A stretch of 17,190 nucleotides of DNA from contig CAMPJJ010000110.1 in the NCBI GenBank assembly GCA_946886855.1, positions 1 to 17,190 of the forward strand, written 5' to 3'. The notes below the pieces were generated by a model. That model worked only from the letters and a program-made list of their open reading frames with translations, had not been told where the DNA came from and made no database searches. The translations under genes were made by a program, and so were the position numbers. Of the stretch, positions 6,371 to 14,474 are shown piece by piece. Every line of letters starts with the position of its first letter. Position 1 is the stretch's first letter. Source of the stretch: an uncultured Roseateles sp. (GTDB lineage Bacteria > Pseudomonadota > Gammaproteobacteria > Burkholderiales > Burkholderiaceae).

Positions 6371-7015
6371 ATGTGCAGTTCAACGCTGGAGGGCGAGCCG
6401 CGCCGTGCCCCAGAAACATCTCCCGTCACCGAAGTTCCGATTGCCGAGCACCTCGATGCTGTTCGGGCTCACCACAGGTTCGGGAACGTCGTACGAGGTG
6501 GAGAAGCATGGGATCTATCGCACCTCGAACCGTTCGCATTCCGGGTCGACCCGGGGCTCGGCTTCGAAGTCATCGTCGTGGTGGTCTTCTCGTCTCACTG
6601 CTTCACACGGTCGCTGGTGCGCGACGGTCGCGCGCGGCACGAGATTCCCTTGGACGAGCTGTTCGACGACGGACGCGAGGTGCGCGTGCTCTGCGAGGAG
6701 CGACTCCAACTCTCACAAATTCGTCTTCCGGCGCTGATCCGGAAATTGCGAAGCTGCGCTATCCAAGTCGCAGGGGAAGATCCCCTGAACTTCATGACGT
6801 CGGAAGGGATCGACGACGGTGACGTCCGTCATTCGCGTCACTATGTCGTCTTCTTCCAAGTGCTTCGGGACCTCAAGCGCAGGCGCCGCCTACTTCTCAA
6901 CGTGCAGTCTGCGTATGCGAAGAAACTAATTCGTCAACGCCAGCGGGAGCGGCGGCGAGTATCCCTCTTCAAGATCCTGAAGACGACCAGTCTGGGGCAA
7001 CGAGTCAAGGCCTGA
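6371..7015 (+). CDS. Hypothetical protein, lower-GC orphan gene
   Basis: The 214-residue frame has no function I can name. ATG 6371 is the only ATG, GTG or TTG start before the conserved-looking part; AAGGG (6356-6360) lies 10 bases upstream. The first 40 residues look poorly conserved. From about 45 the protein appears globular: WDLSHLEPFAFRVD (47-60), a Val-rich strand EVIVVVVFSSHCFT, PLDELFDDGREVRVLC, then HYVVFFQVLRDLKRRRRLLLNVQSAYAKK. The tail is strongly basic. It is not membrane-bound and has no signal peptide. I have an impression of a widespread uncharacterised proteobacterial family with a DLSHLxPF motif, but cannot name it. Base composition is clearly lower in GC than all neighbours and codon use is less biased, suggesting acquisition. 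The frame just before the DLSHL motif could have been altered by a frameshift, since two other frames overlap there. Confidence 0.65.
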   Translation: MCSSTLEGEPRRAPETSPVTEVPIAEHLDAVRAHHRFGNVVRGGEAWDLSHLEPFAFRVDPGLGFEVIVVVVFSSHCFTRSLVRDGRARHEIPLDELFDDGREVRVLCEERLQLSQIRLPALIRKLRSCAIQVAGEDPLNFMTSEGIDDGDVRHSRHYVVFFQVLRDLKRRRRLLLNVQSAYAKKLIRQRQRERRRVSLFKILKTTSLGQRVKA

Positions 7016-7035
7016 CGCCGAGCGCAAAGGCCAGA

Positions 7036-7048
7036 AAGACAGACGGCC
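7036..7048. repeat. 13-bp direct repeat, right copy
   Basis: This is the exact second copy of 6159-6171, in direct orientation. Its 3' half forms part of the left arm of the hairpin at 7042-7063. Confidence 0.5.
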
Positions 7049-7063
7049 CCTGTAGGGGCCGTC
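7042..7063 (+). terminator. Terminator-like hairpin after the orphan gene
   Basis: GACGGCCCC pairs perfectly with GGGGCCGTC around the loop TGTA, starting 27 bases after the stop codon. The stem is strong, but no T-tract follows (GCATTGCG), so it may act as a transcript-end or processing stem rather than a textbook intrinsic terminator. Confidence 0.5.
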
Positions 7064-7181
7064 GCATTGCGAAGTTCTCTATCGCGGAGACCGCGAACTC
7101 CCATTCCAGCTGGGACCCGATGACTCGGGCGGCACTACCTTTCTCACCCCGCGCTCAATGTAGATCTTGAGCTTCGCAGTT

Positions 7182-7195
7182 TATCGACGTCGATA
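7182..7195. promoter_or_regulatory. 14-bp perfect palindrome, possible operator
   Basis: TATCGACGTCGATA is its own reverse complement and lies 103 bases upstream of the exported-protein start. Perfect dyads of this length suit a dimeric regulator. No regulator family is assigned. Confidence 0.4.
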
Positions 7196-7228
7196 CCCCG
7201 CCGCAAGATTTCCGGATGACAACGATCA

Positions 7229-7248
7229 AAGGCGACACGTGTCGCCTT
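7229..7248. promoter_or_regulatory. 20-bp perfect palindrome, possible operator or leader hairpin
   Basis: AAGGCGACAC is followed directly by its reverse complement GTGTCGCCTT, giving 20 bp of perfect dyad symmetry 49 bases before ATG 7298. With no spacer it suits a DNA-binding dimer better than an RNA hairpin, although a stem of about 8 bp with a 4-base loop could form in the transcript. Confidence 0.5.
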
Positions 7249-7297
7249 GTCACACAGCCTCGCGAAGATCTCCGGTTTTCAGGCATCGAGGCTCGAC

Positions 7298-7744
7298 ATG
7301 CGAACGATCGCCCTGCTGCTCGCCATCTGCGCCGCATGCGTCCTATCCGCGAACTTCGGCACTACCGCGCGGGCCCAGACGCCCGCCGCCGCAACACCCG
7401 GCACCTCGCTCAAGGCCGCCGCCTGTGTCGAGACCGACCGCATGATGGATTGGCGCGAGATCACCTGCGCCGTCCCCGCCGGCGCTTCGCCCCGGCGCTT
7501 CAGCTTCCGCGCGATGTTCACCGGCGGGCATGACGACACCTCCGCCAGCATTGCGCCGGCACTCGATGGCCGGCCGTTCGCCTGCGGCGAGGGCAGCAAG
7601 CTCAGCCTGTTCGGCGAGGACGGCCAGGTCAGCGTGTTCTGCCAGTTCGACCGGTCGGCGATCCCCGCTGCCGGCGCCAAGCTGAAGGTCCTGATCAAGT
7701 GGAGCCACGCCGAGTTCGCCGACTACGAGTTCAGCGCCGAGTGA
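7298..7744 (+). CDS. Small exported hypothetical protein with four cysteines
   Basis: The product is 148 residues from ATG 7298, which has GAGG 6 bases upstream. A start at 7247 would place 17 residues before the signal peptide and is rejected. Residues 1-26 form a Sec signal peptide (hydrophobic core IALLLAICAACVLSA, cleavage site ARA-Q at 26/27). The mature part has four cysteines (43, 57, 96, 115) that could form two disulfides, and alternating hydrophobic stretches suggesting a small beta-sandwich. It ends with KVLIKWSHAEFADYEFSAE. I do not recognise the family; a periplasmic location is inferred. A start codon follows 85 bases later for the DUF885 gene, so co-transcription is possible but unproven. 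The two palindromes upstream may control it. Confidence 0.75.
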   Translation: MRTIALLLAICAACVLSANFGTTARAQTPAAATPGTSLKAAACVETDRMMDWREITCAVPAGASPRRFSFRAMFTGGHDDTSASIAPALDGRPFACGEGSKLSLFGEDGQVSVFCQFDRSAIPAAGAKLKVLIKWSHAEFADYEFSAE

Positions 7745-7829
7745 CCCTGTCCCGCCCGTCCGGGAGTGACGAATAGCCCGTTACCCTGCCTCCCGTTCCA
7801 ATCGACCGTTCGTCGACCAGGGAGAGCAC

Positions 7830-9689
7830 ATGACGAAGACGACCCTTTCCACCCGCGCGCTGCCCATCCGGCGCCGGACCTTGCTCGCTGCCGGCGTGGC
7901 CGGCTGGATGAGCGCGACGCCCTTCCTCGACGCCGCAGCAGCGGCCGCGACAGCCTCCTCCGGCGCCGCCGACTTCGACGCGTGGGCCGAGCGCACCGCC
8001 GCCGCGCGCATGAAGAGCGTCCCCGAGCACGCCACCCGCATGCAGTACTTCGAGGGTCCCACGCAGTCCCGGCTGGACGGCCAATGGGACGAGCTCTCGC
8101 GGGCATCGGCGCTGGCCGACCTCGCCCGGGACCGTCGGGCGCTGGCCGAGCTCGCCCGGTTCCCGCGCGAGGCGCTGACCCCGACCCAGCGCACCTCCGC
8201 CGCGCTCATGGCCTGGACCTTGCAGCAGGACGTGGCCGAGGCGGCGTTCCTGGATCACCACTACGTCTTCGAGCACATGGCAGGCGTGCACGTCGGTCCG
8301 ATCACCTTCCTCGTGCAGGAGCACCCGATGCGCGGTGCGCGCGACGTGCGCAGCTACCTGAAGCGGATGGAAGGCCTGGCGGCGTTGATGGACCAGGGCA
8401 TCGCCCGCGCCCGCGCGGCGCAGGCCAAGGGGGTGCTGATGCCGCGTTTCATCACCGCGACGACCATCGGCCAGATCGAGCAGTTCGTGGCCGTGCCGCC
8501 GGCCGCGAACCCGCTGGTGATCTCGCTGGCCGAGCGCATGGCCGGCCTGGCCGACCTGGACGACGCCGCCCGCCGGCGCATCCGCGCGCGGGCCGAGACC
8601 CTCGTCGCCAGATCCATCGTCCCGGCATGGCGACGCGGCCTGGCGCTGATGCGCGCGCAGTTGCCGCTGACCACGGACGACGCCGGCGTGTGGCGTCTGC
8701 CCGATGGCGACAAGCTCTACGCCGCGCGCCTGCGCGCCAACACGACGACGGAGCTGACGCCCGCCGAGATCCATGCGATCGGACTGAAGCAGGTCGCCCG
8801 CATCGAAGGCGAGATGGACGGGCTGCTGCGGCAGCTCGGTTATGCCGAGGGCACGATCGAGCAGCGCTTCCGCAAGATGGACGCCGACCGTCAACCCACC
8901 GGCGCCGCGCCGCAGGGCGAATTGCTGGACCGCTACACCGCCTACCTGCGCGACGCCGAGGCGCGCGCCCGCCTGATCTTCGACGTGATGCCGAAGGCGT
9001 CCGTCGAGGTGCGTCGCGAGCCCGCGCTGACCGAGCCCACGGCGGCCGCGCACTACACGACGCCGGCGCCCGACGGCTCGCAGCCGGGCGTGTTCTGGGC
9101 GCCGCTCGCGGGGCCGACCTACGAGATCGCCGACATGCGGACGCTGGTCCACCACGAGGCGATCCCCGGTCACCACTTCCAGCTCGCGATCCAGATGGAG
9201 GCCAGGGACCTGCCCTACTTCCGCCGCCGTCAAGCGTTCTCCGCCGGCTCGGCCTATGTGGAGGGCTGGGCGCTCTACGCAGAGCAGCTGGCGGTCGAGA
9301 ACGGCTGGTACGACGGCGATCCGGTGGGGCACCTCGGCCAGTTGTACGGCGCGCTGTTCCGCGCGCGACGGCTGGTGGTCGACACCGGCCTGCATGCGAT
9401 GAAGTGGACCCGCCAGCAGGCCATCGACTACGGCATCACGCCGCAGGAGGTCGACCGTTACGTCACCTGGCCGGGCCAGGCCTGCGCCTACATGCTGGGT
9501 CGCTTGCGCATCGAGGCGCTGCGCGAGAAGGCGCGCCAGCAGCTGGGCGACCGTTTCGAGATCAAGCAGTTCCACAACGTGGTGCTGCTGACCGGCGACG
9601 TGCCGTTGACGGTCCTGGAGCAGGTGGTCGATGACTGGGTCGACAGCCGCCGGAGCGCCGGCTCCGGCTCGGCCAACGCCGCGCCCTGA
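7830..9689 (+). CDS. DUF885 family protein, putative Tat-exported metallopeptidase
   Basis: The 619-residue product starts at ATG 7830 with AGGGAG (7819-7824) 5 bases upstream. The N-terminus has a twin-arginine signal (RRRTLLAAGVAG, 14-25) and an Ala-rich cleavage region near 35-42, implying folded export to the periplasm. The mature protein is mostly helical, as in the DUF885 family. The zinc-binding-like motif HHEAIPGHHFQ is at 441-451, with a downstream glutamate in YVEGWALYAEQL (476-487) as the probable third ligand, the layout of gluzincin-type peptidases. LGRLRIEALREKA (556-568) is also conserved in the family. Peptide hydrolysis is inferred from this motif; the substrate is unknown. 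The length is normal for the family (about 550-620) and no truncation is seen. Confidence 0.88.
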   Translation: MTKTTLSTRALPIRRRTLLAAGVAGWMSATPFLDAAAAAATASSGAADFDAWAERTAAARMKSVPEHATRMQYFEGPTQSRLDGQWDELSRASALADLARDRRALAELARFPREALTPTQRTSAALMAWTLQQDVAEAAFLDHHYVFEHMAGVHVGPITFLVQEHPMRGARDVRSYLKRMEGLAALMDQGIARARAAQAKGVLMPRFITATTIGQIEQFVAVPPAANPLVISLAERMAGLADLDDAARRRIRARAETLVARSIVPAWRRGLALMRAQLPLTTDDAGVWRLPDGDKLYAARLRANTTTELTPAEIHAIGLKQVARIEGEMDGLLRQLGYAEGTIEQRFRKMDADRQPTGAAPQGELLDRYTAYLRDAEARARLIFDVMPKASVEVRREPALTEPTAAAHYTTPAPDGSQPGVFWAPLAGPTYEIADMRTLVHHEAIPGHHFQLAIQMEARDLPYFRRRQAFSAGSAYVEGWALYAEQLAVENGWYDGDPVGHLGQLYGALFRARRLVVDTGLHAMKWTRQQAIDYGITPQEVDRYVTWPGQACAYMLGRLRIEALREKARQQLGDRFEIKQFHNVVLLTGDVPLTVLEQVVDDWVDSRRSAGSGSANAAP

Positions 9690-9700
9690 TCAAGCGTCGG

Positions 9701-9724
9701 ACGCATCCGCGTCGGCGGGTGCGT
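9701..9724. terminator. Possible bidirectional terminator between convergent genes
   Basis: ACGCATCCGC (9701-9710) pairs with GCGGGTGCGT (9715-9724) through nine Watson-Crick pairs and one G-T pair, loop GTCG, followed by TTTC. It begins 12 bases after the DUF885 stop codon and lies 16 bases beyond the end of the opposing LysR gene. The right arm is repeated exactly at 9729-9738. The T-run is short, so termination is plausible but not certain. Confidence 0.5.
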
Positions 9725-9739
9725 TTCAGCGGGTGCGTC

Positions 9740-10663
9740 TTACGACCGCCCCGTTGCCATCGGCGCATGGCGCGCCATCAGTTCCTCGATCCAGTCCATG
9801 AACACGCGCAGCTTCGCGCTGACGTGGCGGTTGGGCGGATAGGCGAGGTACATCGGCATCGGGTCCATCTCCCAGTCGGTGAACAAGGGCACGAGCTCGC
9901 CGCGCGCCACGTGCGGATCGGCCATGTAGTGCGGCAGCCAGAGCACGCCCATCCCGGCGAGTCCCGCCGCCAGGTAGGCGTTGCCGTCGTCGGCGGCCAC
10001 CACGTAGCGGCCTCGCGCCTCGACGACCTCGTTGCCGCGGCGCATCTCGATGGACATCACCGTGCCCTTGCTGGCGCGCAGGAAACCGACGATGCGGTGA
10101 TGGGGGTCCTCGATCTCGCGCGGATGAGCCGGCGTGCCCGCAGTCTCCAGATAACCGGGCGATGCAAAGACGCCGAGCTGCAGATCCCCGACGCGCCGCG
10201 CGATCAGCGACGGCACGGTGACCTCGCCGCCGCGCAGCACCGCATCGACGTTGTCGCCGATCACGTCGACGATGCGGTCGCTGACGCCCATGTCGAGCTG
10301 GATCTCCGGATGCCGCGCGTGGAAATCCGGCAGCGCCGGCATCATCACCATCCGCGCGAAGGGGCTGGGCACGTCGACGCGCAGACGCCCGCGCGGCCTG
10401 CTCGTCGCATCCGACAGCGCCGTGTCCGCGTCGTCGAGCGCCGCCAGCACGCGCACGACGCGCTCGTAGTACGCGGCACCGTCGGGCGTCACGCGCACCT
10501 GCCGCGTGGTGCGGTGCAGCAGCTTGACGCGCAAGCGCGTCTCCAGCTGTTGCACCAGCTGCGTCACGGTGGTCTTGCTCATGTGCAGCGTCTGGGCCGC
10601 CTTGGTGAAGCTGCCCGCCTCCACCACGCGGGCGAAGGCCTGCAGCGCGTCGAATCGATCCAT
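9740..10663 (-). CDS. LysR family transcriptional regulator (CrgA-like)
   Basis: The 307-residue product is a full-length LysR-type regulator. An N-terminal winged helix-turn-helix covers about 1-60 (FARVVEAGSFTKAAQTLHMSK, then TVTQLVQQLETRL), a linker helix runs to about 90, and an effector-binding domain starts at RGRLRVDVPSPFARMVMMP. The S-FARMVMMPALPDFHARHPEIQLDMGVSDR pattern is typical of the CrgA/DsdC-like subgroup. The start codon at 10663 has no strong Shine-Dalgarno. It is divergent from the DUF6265 gene across 107 bases, the classic LysR layout, so it may control itself and that gene. I could not see a convincing T-N11-A site. The inducer is unknown. Confidence 0.92.
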   Translation of the reverse strand: MDRFDALQAFARVVEAGSFTKAAQTLHMSKTTVTQLVQQLETRLRVKLLHRTTRQVRVTPDGAAYYERVVRVLAALDDADTALSDATSRPRGRLRVDVPSPFARMVMMPALPDFHARHPEIQLDMGVSDRIVDVIGDNVDAVLRGGEVTVPSLIARRVGDLQLGVFASPGYLETAGTPAHPREIEDPHHRIVGFLRASKGTVMSIEMRRGNEVVEARGRYVVAADDGNAYLAAGLAGMGVLWLPHYMADPHVARGELVPLFTDWEMDPMPMYLAYPPNRHVSAKLRVFMDWIEELMARHAPMATGRS

Positions 10664-10770
10664 GTCGCCGGAGGGTCTGGAGATGCTGGACGGTCATTGT
10701 GCGGCTTGCCGGCATGGCGGCCGTGAGCCGTCAGCGTTAGATTCGTGCATCGAGTACCCGGAGACCTCCC

Positions 10771-11274
10771 ATGCGTTCCTCCATCGCCGCCGTCGTGTTG
10801 CCGCTGCTCGCCGGTCTTTCCTCGCTCGCGGGCGCGCCGGCGCAAGCCGAGCAGGCCCAGCTTGAACGCCTGAGCTGGCTCGCCGGCTGCTGGGCCGCGG
10901 AGAAGGGCGAGGCCGGCACCGTCGAGCACTGGCTGCCGCTGGCCGGCGGCACGATGCTCGGCGTCGGCCGCACGGTGAAGAACGGACGCACCGTCGAGCA
11001 CGAGTTCCTGCAGATCCGCCTCAACGCCGAGGGGCAGGTCGTGTACATCGCGTTGCCGTCCCGGCAGAAGGAGGCGACCTTCGTCGCGACCTCGATCGGC
11101 GACCGCGCGGTCACCTTCGAGAACCCGGCGCACGACTTCCCGCAACGCATCCTCTACACGGCCGTCGGCGAGACGGGACTCGCCGCCCGCATCGAAGGCC
11201 AGCGCAACGGCACGACGCGAGGCATCGACTATTCGATGCGGCGCGTGGCGTGCGAATCGTCGAAGTCGCCTTGA
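10771..11274 (+). CDS. DUF6265 family exported protein
   Basis: The 167-residue product starts at ATG 10771 with GGAGA 6 bases upstream. Residues 1-26 form a Sec signal peptide ending AQA-E. The mature part begins LERLSWLAGCWAAEKG (31-46), then EHWLPLAGGTMLGVGRTVKNGRTVEHEFLQI (52-82) and FENPAHDFPQRILY (116-129). These are hallmarks of DUF6265, a lipocalin-like beta-barrel family of unknown function. A periplasmic or secreted location is inferred. It is divergent from the LysR gene and is followed 59 bases later by the GFA-type gene on the same strand, so the two may share a transcript. Confidence 0.85.
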   Translation: MRSSIAAVVLPLLAGLSSLAGAPAQAEQAQLERLSWLAGCWAAEKGEAGTVEHWLPLAGGTMLGVGRTVKNGRTVEHEFLQIRLNAEGQVVYIALPSRQKEATFVATSIGDRAVTFENPAHDFPQRILYTAVGETGLAARIEGQRNGTTRGIDYSMRRVACESSKSP

Positions 11275-11333
11275 ATCCATCCAGGACGTCGTCAAGCGTC
11301 GCCGGGCCTCGTCAGTCGAAAGGAGATCCCGCC

Positions 11334-11729
11334 ATGCACCGATTCACCGGCGGCTGCCTCTGCGGCGATGTCCGCCTCGTCGCGACGGGCCGTCCCTATC
11401 GCGTCGGCCTCTGCCATTGCCTCGACTGCCGCAAGCATCACGGCGCGCTCTTCCATGCGTCCGCGATCTACCCGCAGGACGCGGTCACCGTCTGGGGCGA
11501 CACCCACGAGTTCCGCGGCCGGCACTTCTGCCCCCGCTGCGGATCGTCCGTCTTCGCCCGCAGCGGCGACGAGATCGAGGTCCACCTGGGCACGCTGGAC
11601 GCACCCGACCAGCTGACGCCCACCTACGAGCTCTGGACCGTGCGCCGCGAAGCCTGGCTGCCGCCCTTCCCGATCGCCCGGCACTACGAGCGCGATCGCG
11701 ATGCCGACGGCCGCTCCGAAGACCCGTGA
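11334..11729 (+). CDS. GFA/CENP-V family zinc-binding protein
   Basis: The 131-residue product starts at ATG 11334, preceded by a near-ideal AAAGGAG (11319-11325) with an 8-base gap; this rules out an upstream GTG start. The beta-tent zinc fold of the glutathione-dependent formaldehyde-activating (GFA) family is indicated by its cysteines: CLC (8-10), CHCLDC (27-32) and CPRC (66-69), followed by GSSVF. Length is normal for single-domain members. Although the family is named after an S-hydroxymethylglutathione synthase, most short homologues have no proven activity, so a glutathione-adduct role is only a possibility. It is cytoplasmic, with no signal peptide. Confidence 0.9.
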   Translation: MHRFTGGCLCGDVRLVATGRPYRVGLCHCLDCRKHHGALFHASAIYPQDAVTVWGDTHEFRGRHFCPRCGSSVFARSGDEIEVHLGTLDAPDQLTPTYELWTVRREAWLPPFPIARHYERDRDADGRSEDP

Positions 11730-11829
11730 ACAGGGCTCAGCCGGCCCGCCGTCCTCCTCCAGATGGAGGATGCGACCCGCCGGCGATCCTCCTACAAGCG
11801 CTCCATCGGGCCATCTTCGAGGAGCCGGC

Positions 11830-13023
11830 ATGGCACACACCGAACGCATCACCGACGTTCCCTCGTCCGAGGTCAGCGAGATCAGGAGTTCGTTCGAGCA
11901 GCGCGGCGGCACCGCGACGGTGACCGCGCAAGGGCGCGACCTCTTCACGATCGAGGCGACCTACCCCGGCAGCGCGAAAGGCAGCATCGGCCTGGGCACG
12001 ATGGGCGTGCTGTCGGCCGGCCTGGCCGGCAGGACGATCGCGGCCTCGGGCACCGCCGCCCCGGCGCCGGGCTCGCCGGTGCTGACGGCCACCCAGTCGC
12101 AGACGGCCAAGGCCATCGTCAACATCTTCGAGACCAGCGCCGTGCTGGGCCGCTACGACCAGGTGACGCTGATCCCCGGCGACACCGGTCACCTGACCTA
12201 CGGCCGGTCCCAGACCACGCTCGGTTCGGGTCTGCTGCACGACCTGCTCGCGCTGTACGCGGCCAACCCCGGCGCACGCTTCTCGAAACGCCTCGCCCCC
12301 TTCCTGGCGCGCACCGCGGCACGGGACTTCTCCCTCGACACGGACGCGACCTTCGCCAACCTGCTGCGCGCCTGCGGCGATGACCTGGTGATGCGCGAGA
12401 CGCAGGACCTGTTCTTCGACACGCGCTACTGGATACCGGCCGTCGATGCGGGCCGCCAGCTCGGGCTCAGCCTGCCGCTGTCCTTCGCCATCGTCTACGA
12501 CAGCCGCGTGCACGGCTCGTGGGACCGGCTGCGCGACGAGACGACCGAGAAGGACGGCAGCCTCCCGCAGCGGGGCGAGCGCGGCTGGATCCAGGCCTAC
12601 GTCAAGCGCCGCATGCACTGGCTGGCCACCAGCCCGCGCGAGGACCTGCGCGCCACCGTCTACCGCATGGACGCCTTCCAGCGCCTGATCGACCAGGATC
12701 GTTGGGGCCTGGCCTTGCCCCTGGTGGTGCGCGGGCTGGAGATCTCCCCCGCGACGCTGTCCGAAGCGCCGCCCGGCTGCTACGCCGGACCGACGCCCGG
12801 CACGCGGCCGGTGGCGGTCACCTCGCCGCTGACGCGCGGGCTGGACGTGCGCCTGCTGCAGCTGGCGCTCTCCGACGCGGGCGAGCCGGTGAAGGCCGAC
12901 GGCGTGTTCGGCGACCAGTCCGCCAAATCGCTGGCGCGGGTCCAGTCGGCGCGCGGGAAACCGGCGAGCGGCGTCGCGGATCCGGCGCAGGTCGTCGAGT
13001 TCGTGCAGCCGGTGTTCGGCTGA
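11830..13023 (+). CDS. GH46-like chitosanase/lysozyme-fold hydrolase with C-terminal peptidoglycan-binding domain
   Basis: The 397-residue product starts at ATG 11830 with GAGGAG 5 bases upstream. Residues 1-85 are a Gly/Ala/Thr-rich leader of unknown role without a clear Sec or Tat signal. The catalytic region (about 88-310) reads QTAKAIVNIFETS (91-103), then YDQVTLIPGDTGHLTYGRSQTTLG (109-132) and YDSRVHGSWDRL (223-234), as in GH46-type chitosanases. Glu101 and Asp118 are the best candidates for the acid/base pair, spaced much as in Streptomyces chitosanase. The C-terminus (about 334-390, TRGLDVRLLQLALSDAG with ADGVFGDQSAKSLARVQ) is a PG_binding_1 domain. Substrate could be chitosan or peptidoglycan; the cell-wall-binding tail favours an envelope target. 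Lack of a signal peptide suggests export by another route, such as a type VI system or lysis, which is not shown. Confidence 0.82.
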   Translation: MAHTERITDVPSSEVSEIRSSFEQRGGTATVTAQGRDLFTIEATYPGSAKGSIGLGTMGVLSAGLAGRTIAASGTAAPAPGSPVLTATQSQTAKAIVNIFETSAVLGRYDQVTLIPGDTGHLTYGRSQTTLGSGLLHDLLALYAANPGARFSKRLAPFLARTAARDFSLDTDATFANLLRACGDDLVMRETQDLFFDTRYWIPAVDAGRQLGLSLPLSFAIVYDSRVHGSWDRLRDETTEKDGSLPQRGERGWIQAYVKRRMHWLATSPREDLRATVYRMDAFQRLIDQDRWGLALPLVVRGLEISPATLSEAPPGCYAGPTPGTRPVAVTSPLTRGLDVRLLQLALSDAGEPVKADGVFGDQSAKSLARVQSARGKPASGVADPAQVVEFVQPVFG

Positions 13024-13237
13024 GGCGCCGAGAGATCACGGGACGCCGCGTGGCCCGCAGGCGGCGACGGTTGCGGCACATCGCAAACATTCGTCCCTCC
13101 GGTCCAGGATCCGTGCTTCAATCGCGGCACTGACACACGCGCCTTCGGCCCTTCGACTGCCGCGTCGGCCAGCATGCCTGGCCGACCCGGTGACGACCAC
13201 GCCGCCCCGCCCGGGGCACTGCCGCAAAGGAAGCGAC

Positions 13238-13471
13238 ATGTTCGTCAAGGCGAGACTCGCCAACATCCAGGGGCTCACGATCTCGTCCTTCGACGTCGTC
13301 TACATCTGCCCCTACCGCTCGGAGCTGGGAACCCTGATCTTCCAGCGCCGTCACGCCCCGCCCCGCCGCGCCCTGTTCATCGACCTGCCGTTCGATCCCC
13401 AGACCGGCACGCTCGAGGGCATCCGCGACGAACTCGACCCGCAACGGCTTTCCGGGGATTGGCTCCCCTGA
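13238..13471 (+). CDS. Small hypothetical protein, 77 residues
   Basis: ATG 13238 follows AAAGGAAG (13226-13233) at good spacing, which strongly supports translation from here rather than from an upstream ATG at 13190. The product is MFVKARLANIQGLTISSFDVVY at its start, read in two parts: residues 1-10 and 11-22. It is probably a small alpha/beta or all-beta cytoplasmic protein, with one Cys at 24 and a C-terminal acidic helix (FDPQTGTLEGIRDELDPQ, 52-69). No family is recognised and there is no signal peptide or membrane segment. It lies 68 bases before the esterase start. Confidence 0.6.
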   Translation: MFVKARLANIQGLTISSFDVVYICPYRSELGTLIFQRRHAPPRRALFIDLPFDPQTGTLEGIRDELDPQRLSGDWLP

Positions 13472-13483
13472 GACCCCTTGACT

Positions 13484-13499
13484 CCTCTCGGCCGAGAGG
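13484..13499. other. 16-bp perfect palindrome between two genes
   Basis: CCTCTCGGCCGAGAGG is its own reverse complement. It starts 12 bases after the stop of the 77-residue gene and lies 40 bases before the esterase start. It could fold as a 6-bp stem with a 4-base loop in RNA or serve as an operator. There is no T-tract. Confidence 0.4.
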
Positions 13500-13539
13500 C
13501 CGTCCCACCGCTGGATCGCCTGGCCATGAAGGATCTGAA

Positions 13540-14474
13540 TTGAAACCTGAGTTCGAGCGCCCCCCGTCCCGCGCGACGCGCGCCCCCGCACCGCCGACCT
13601 CGCTGCCCGAGGAACAGTTCCTCTCCGGCCGCTTCTCCCACGGCCACGCGGCCATCGACTACAAGCTCTACGTCCCGCCGGGCGACCACCGCGAACCGCG
13701 TCCGCTGCTGCTGATGCTGCACGGCTGCGGACAGGACCCGGACGACTTCGCGCTGGGCACGCGCATGAACGGGATGGCCCGGCGCAACGGCTGGCTGGTG
13801 CTCTATCCGGCGCAGTCGACGCAGGCCAATCCCCAGGGCTGCTGGAACTGGTTCAAGACCAACCACCAGGAACGCGGCCGGGGCGAACCCGCCCTGCTCG
13901 CGGCGCTGACGCAACACATCCTGGCCAGCCACCGCGTCGATGCGAACCGGGTCCACGTCGCGGGCCTGTCGGCCGGCGGCGCGATGGCGGTCATCCTCGG
14001 CCGCGCCTACCCGGAGCTGTTCGCCTCGGTCGGCGTGCACTCGGGCCTGCCGCACGGCGCAGTCGACGACGCGACCGGCGCGATCGCGATGATGCGCGCC
14101 GGCCAGGACACGCGCCCGCCGGCGGACGCCGCGTCCGCTCCGGCGCCGGTCCCCACGCCGACCATCGTCTTCCACGGCACCCGCGACATGACCGTGCACC
14201 CGCTCAACGGCGAGCACATCTACGCGGACGCCACGGCGGGCGTGGCCGGCGTCCCACGCATCGAGAACGGCCGCGAAGGCACGCGTGCCTACACCCGCCG
14301 CACGCACGTCACGCCGCGAGGCCAGGTCCACGCCGAACTCTGGCTCATCGAGGGCGGCGGACACGGCTGGTCGGGCGGCGACCAGAGCGGCTCGTCCACC
14401 GACTGGCTGGGGCCCGATGCGAGCGAGCAGATGCTGTGTTTCTTCATGGCACACCCGCTGGGCGACAATCGTGC

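Noticed and set aside
6297..6822. Two other plus-strand frames overlapping the orphan hypothetical gene, one with a Shine-Dalgarno-like GAGGTGGAG before ATG 6509
   Set aside because: Their products are Ser/Arg-rich and lack the hydrophobic pattern of a folded protein, while the 214-residue frame has one. The overlap is a reason to check for a frameshift near 6480-6510.
7731..9575. A 614-residue minus-strand open frame opposite the DUF885 gene
   Set aside because: His/Arg/Gly-rich composition without motifs, fully antisense to a gene with a Tat signal and zinc-binding motif; a GC-driven shadow.
10664..10770. LysR binding site in the divergent intergenic region
   Set aside because: Short GC-rich dyads occur there, but no clear T-N11-A site with flanking symmetry and no credible -35/-10 pair could be supported.
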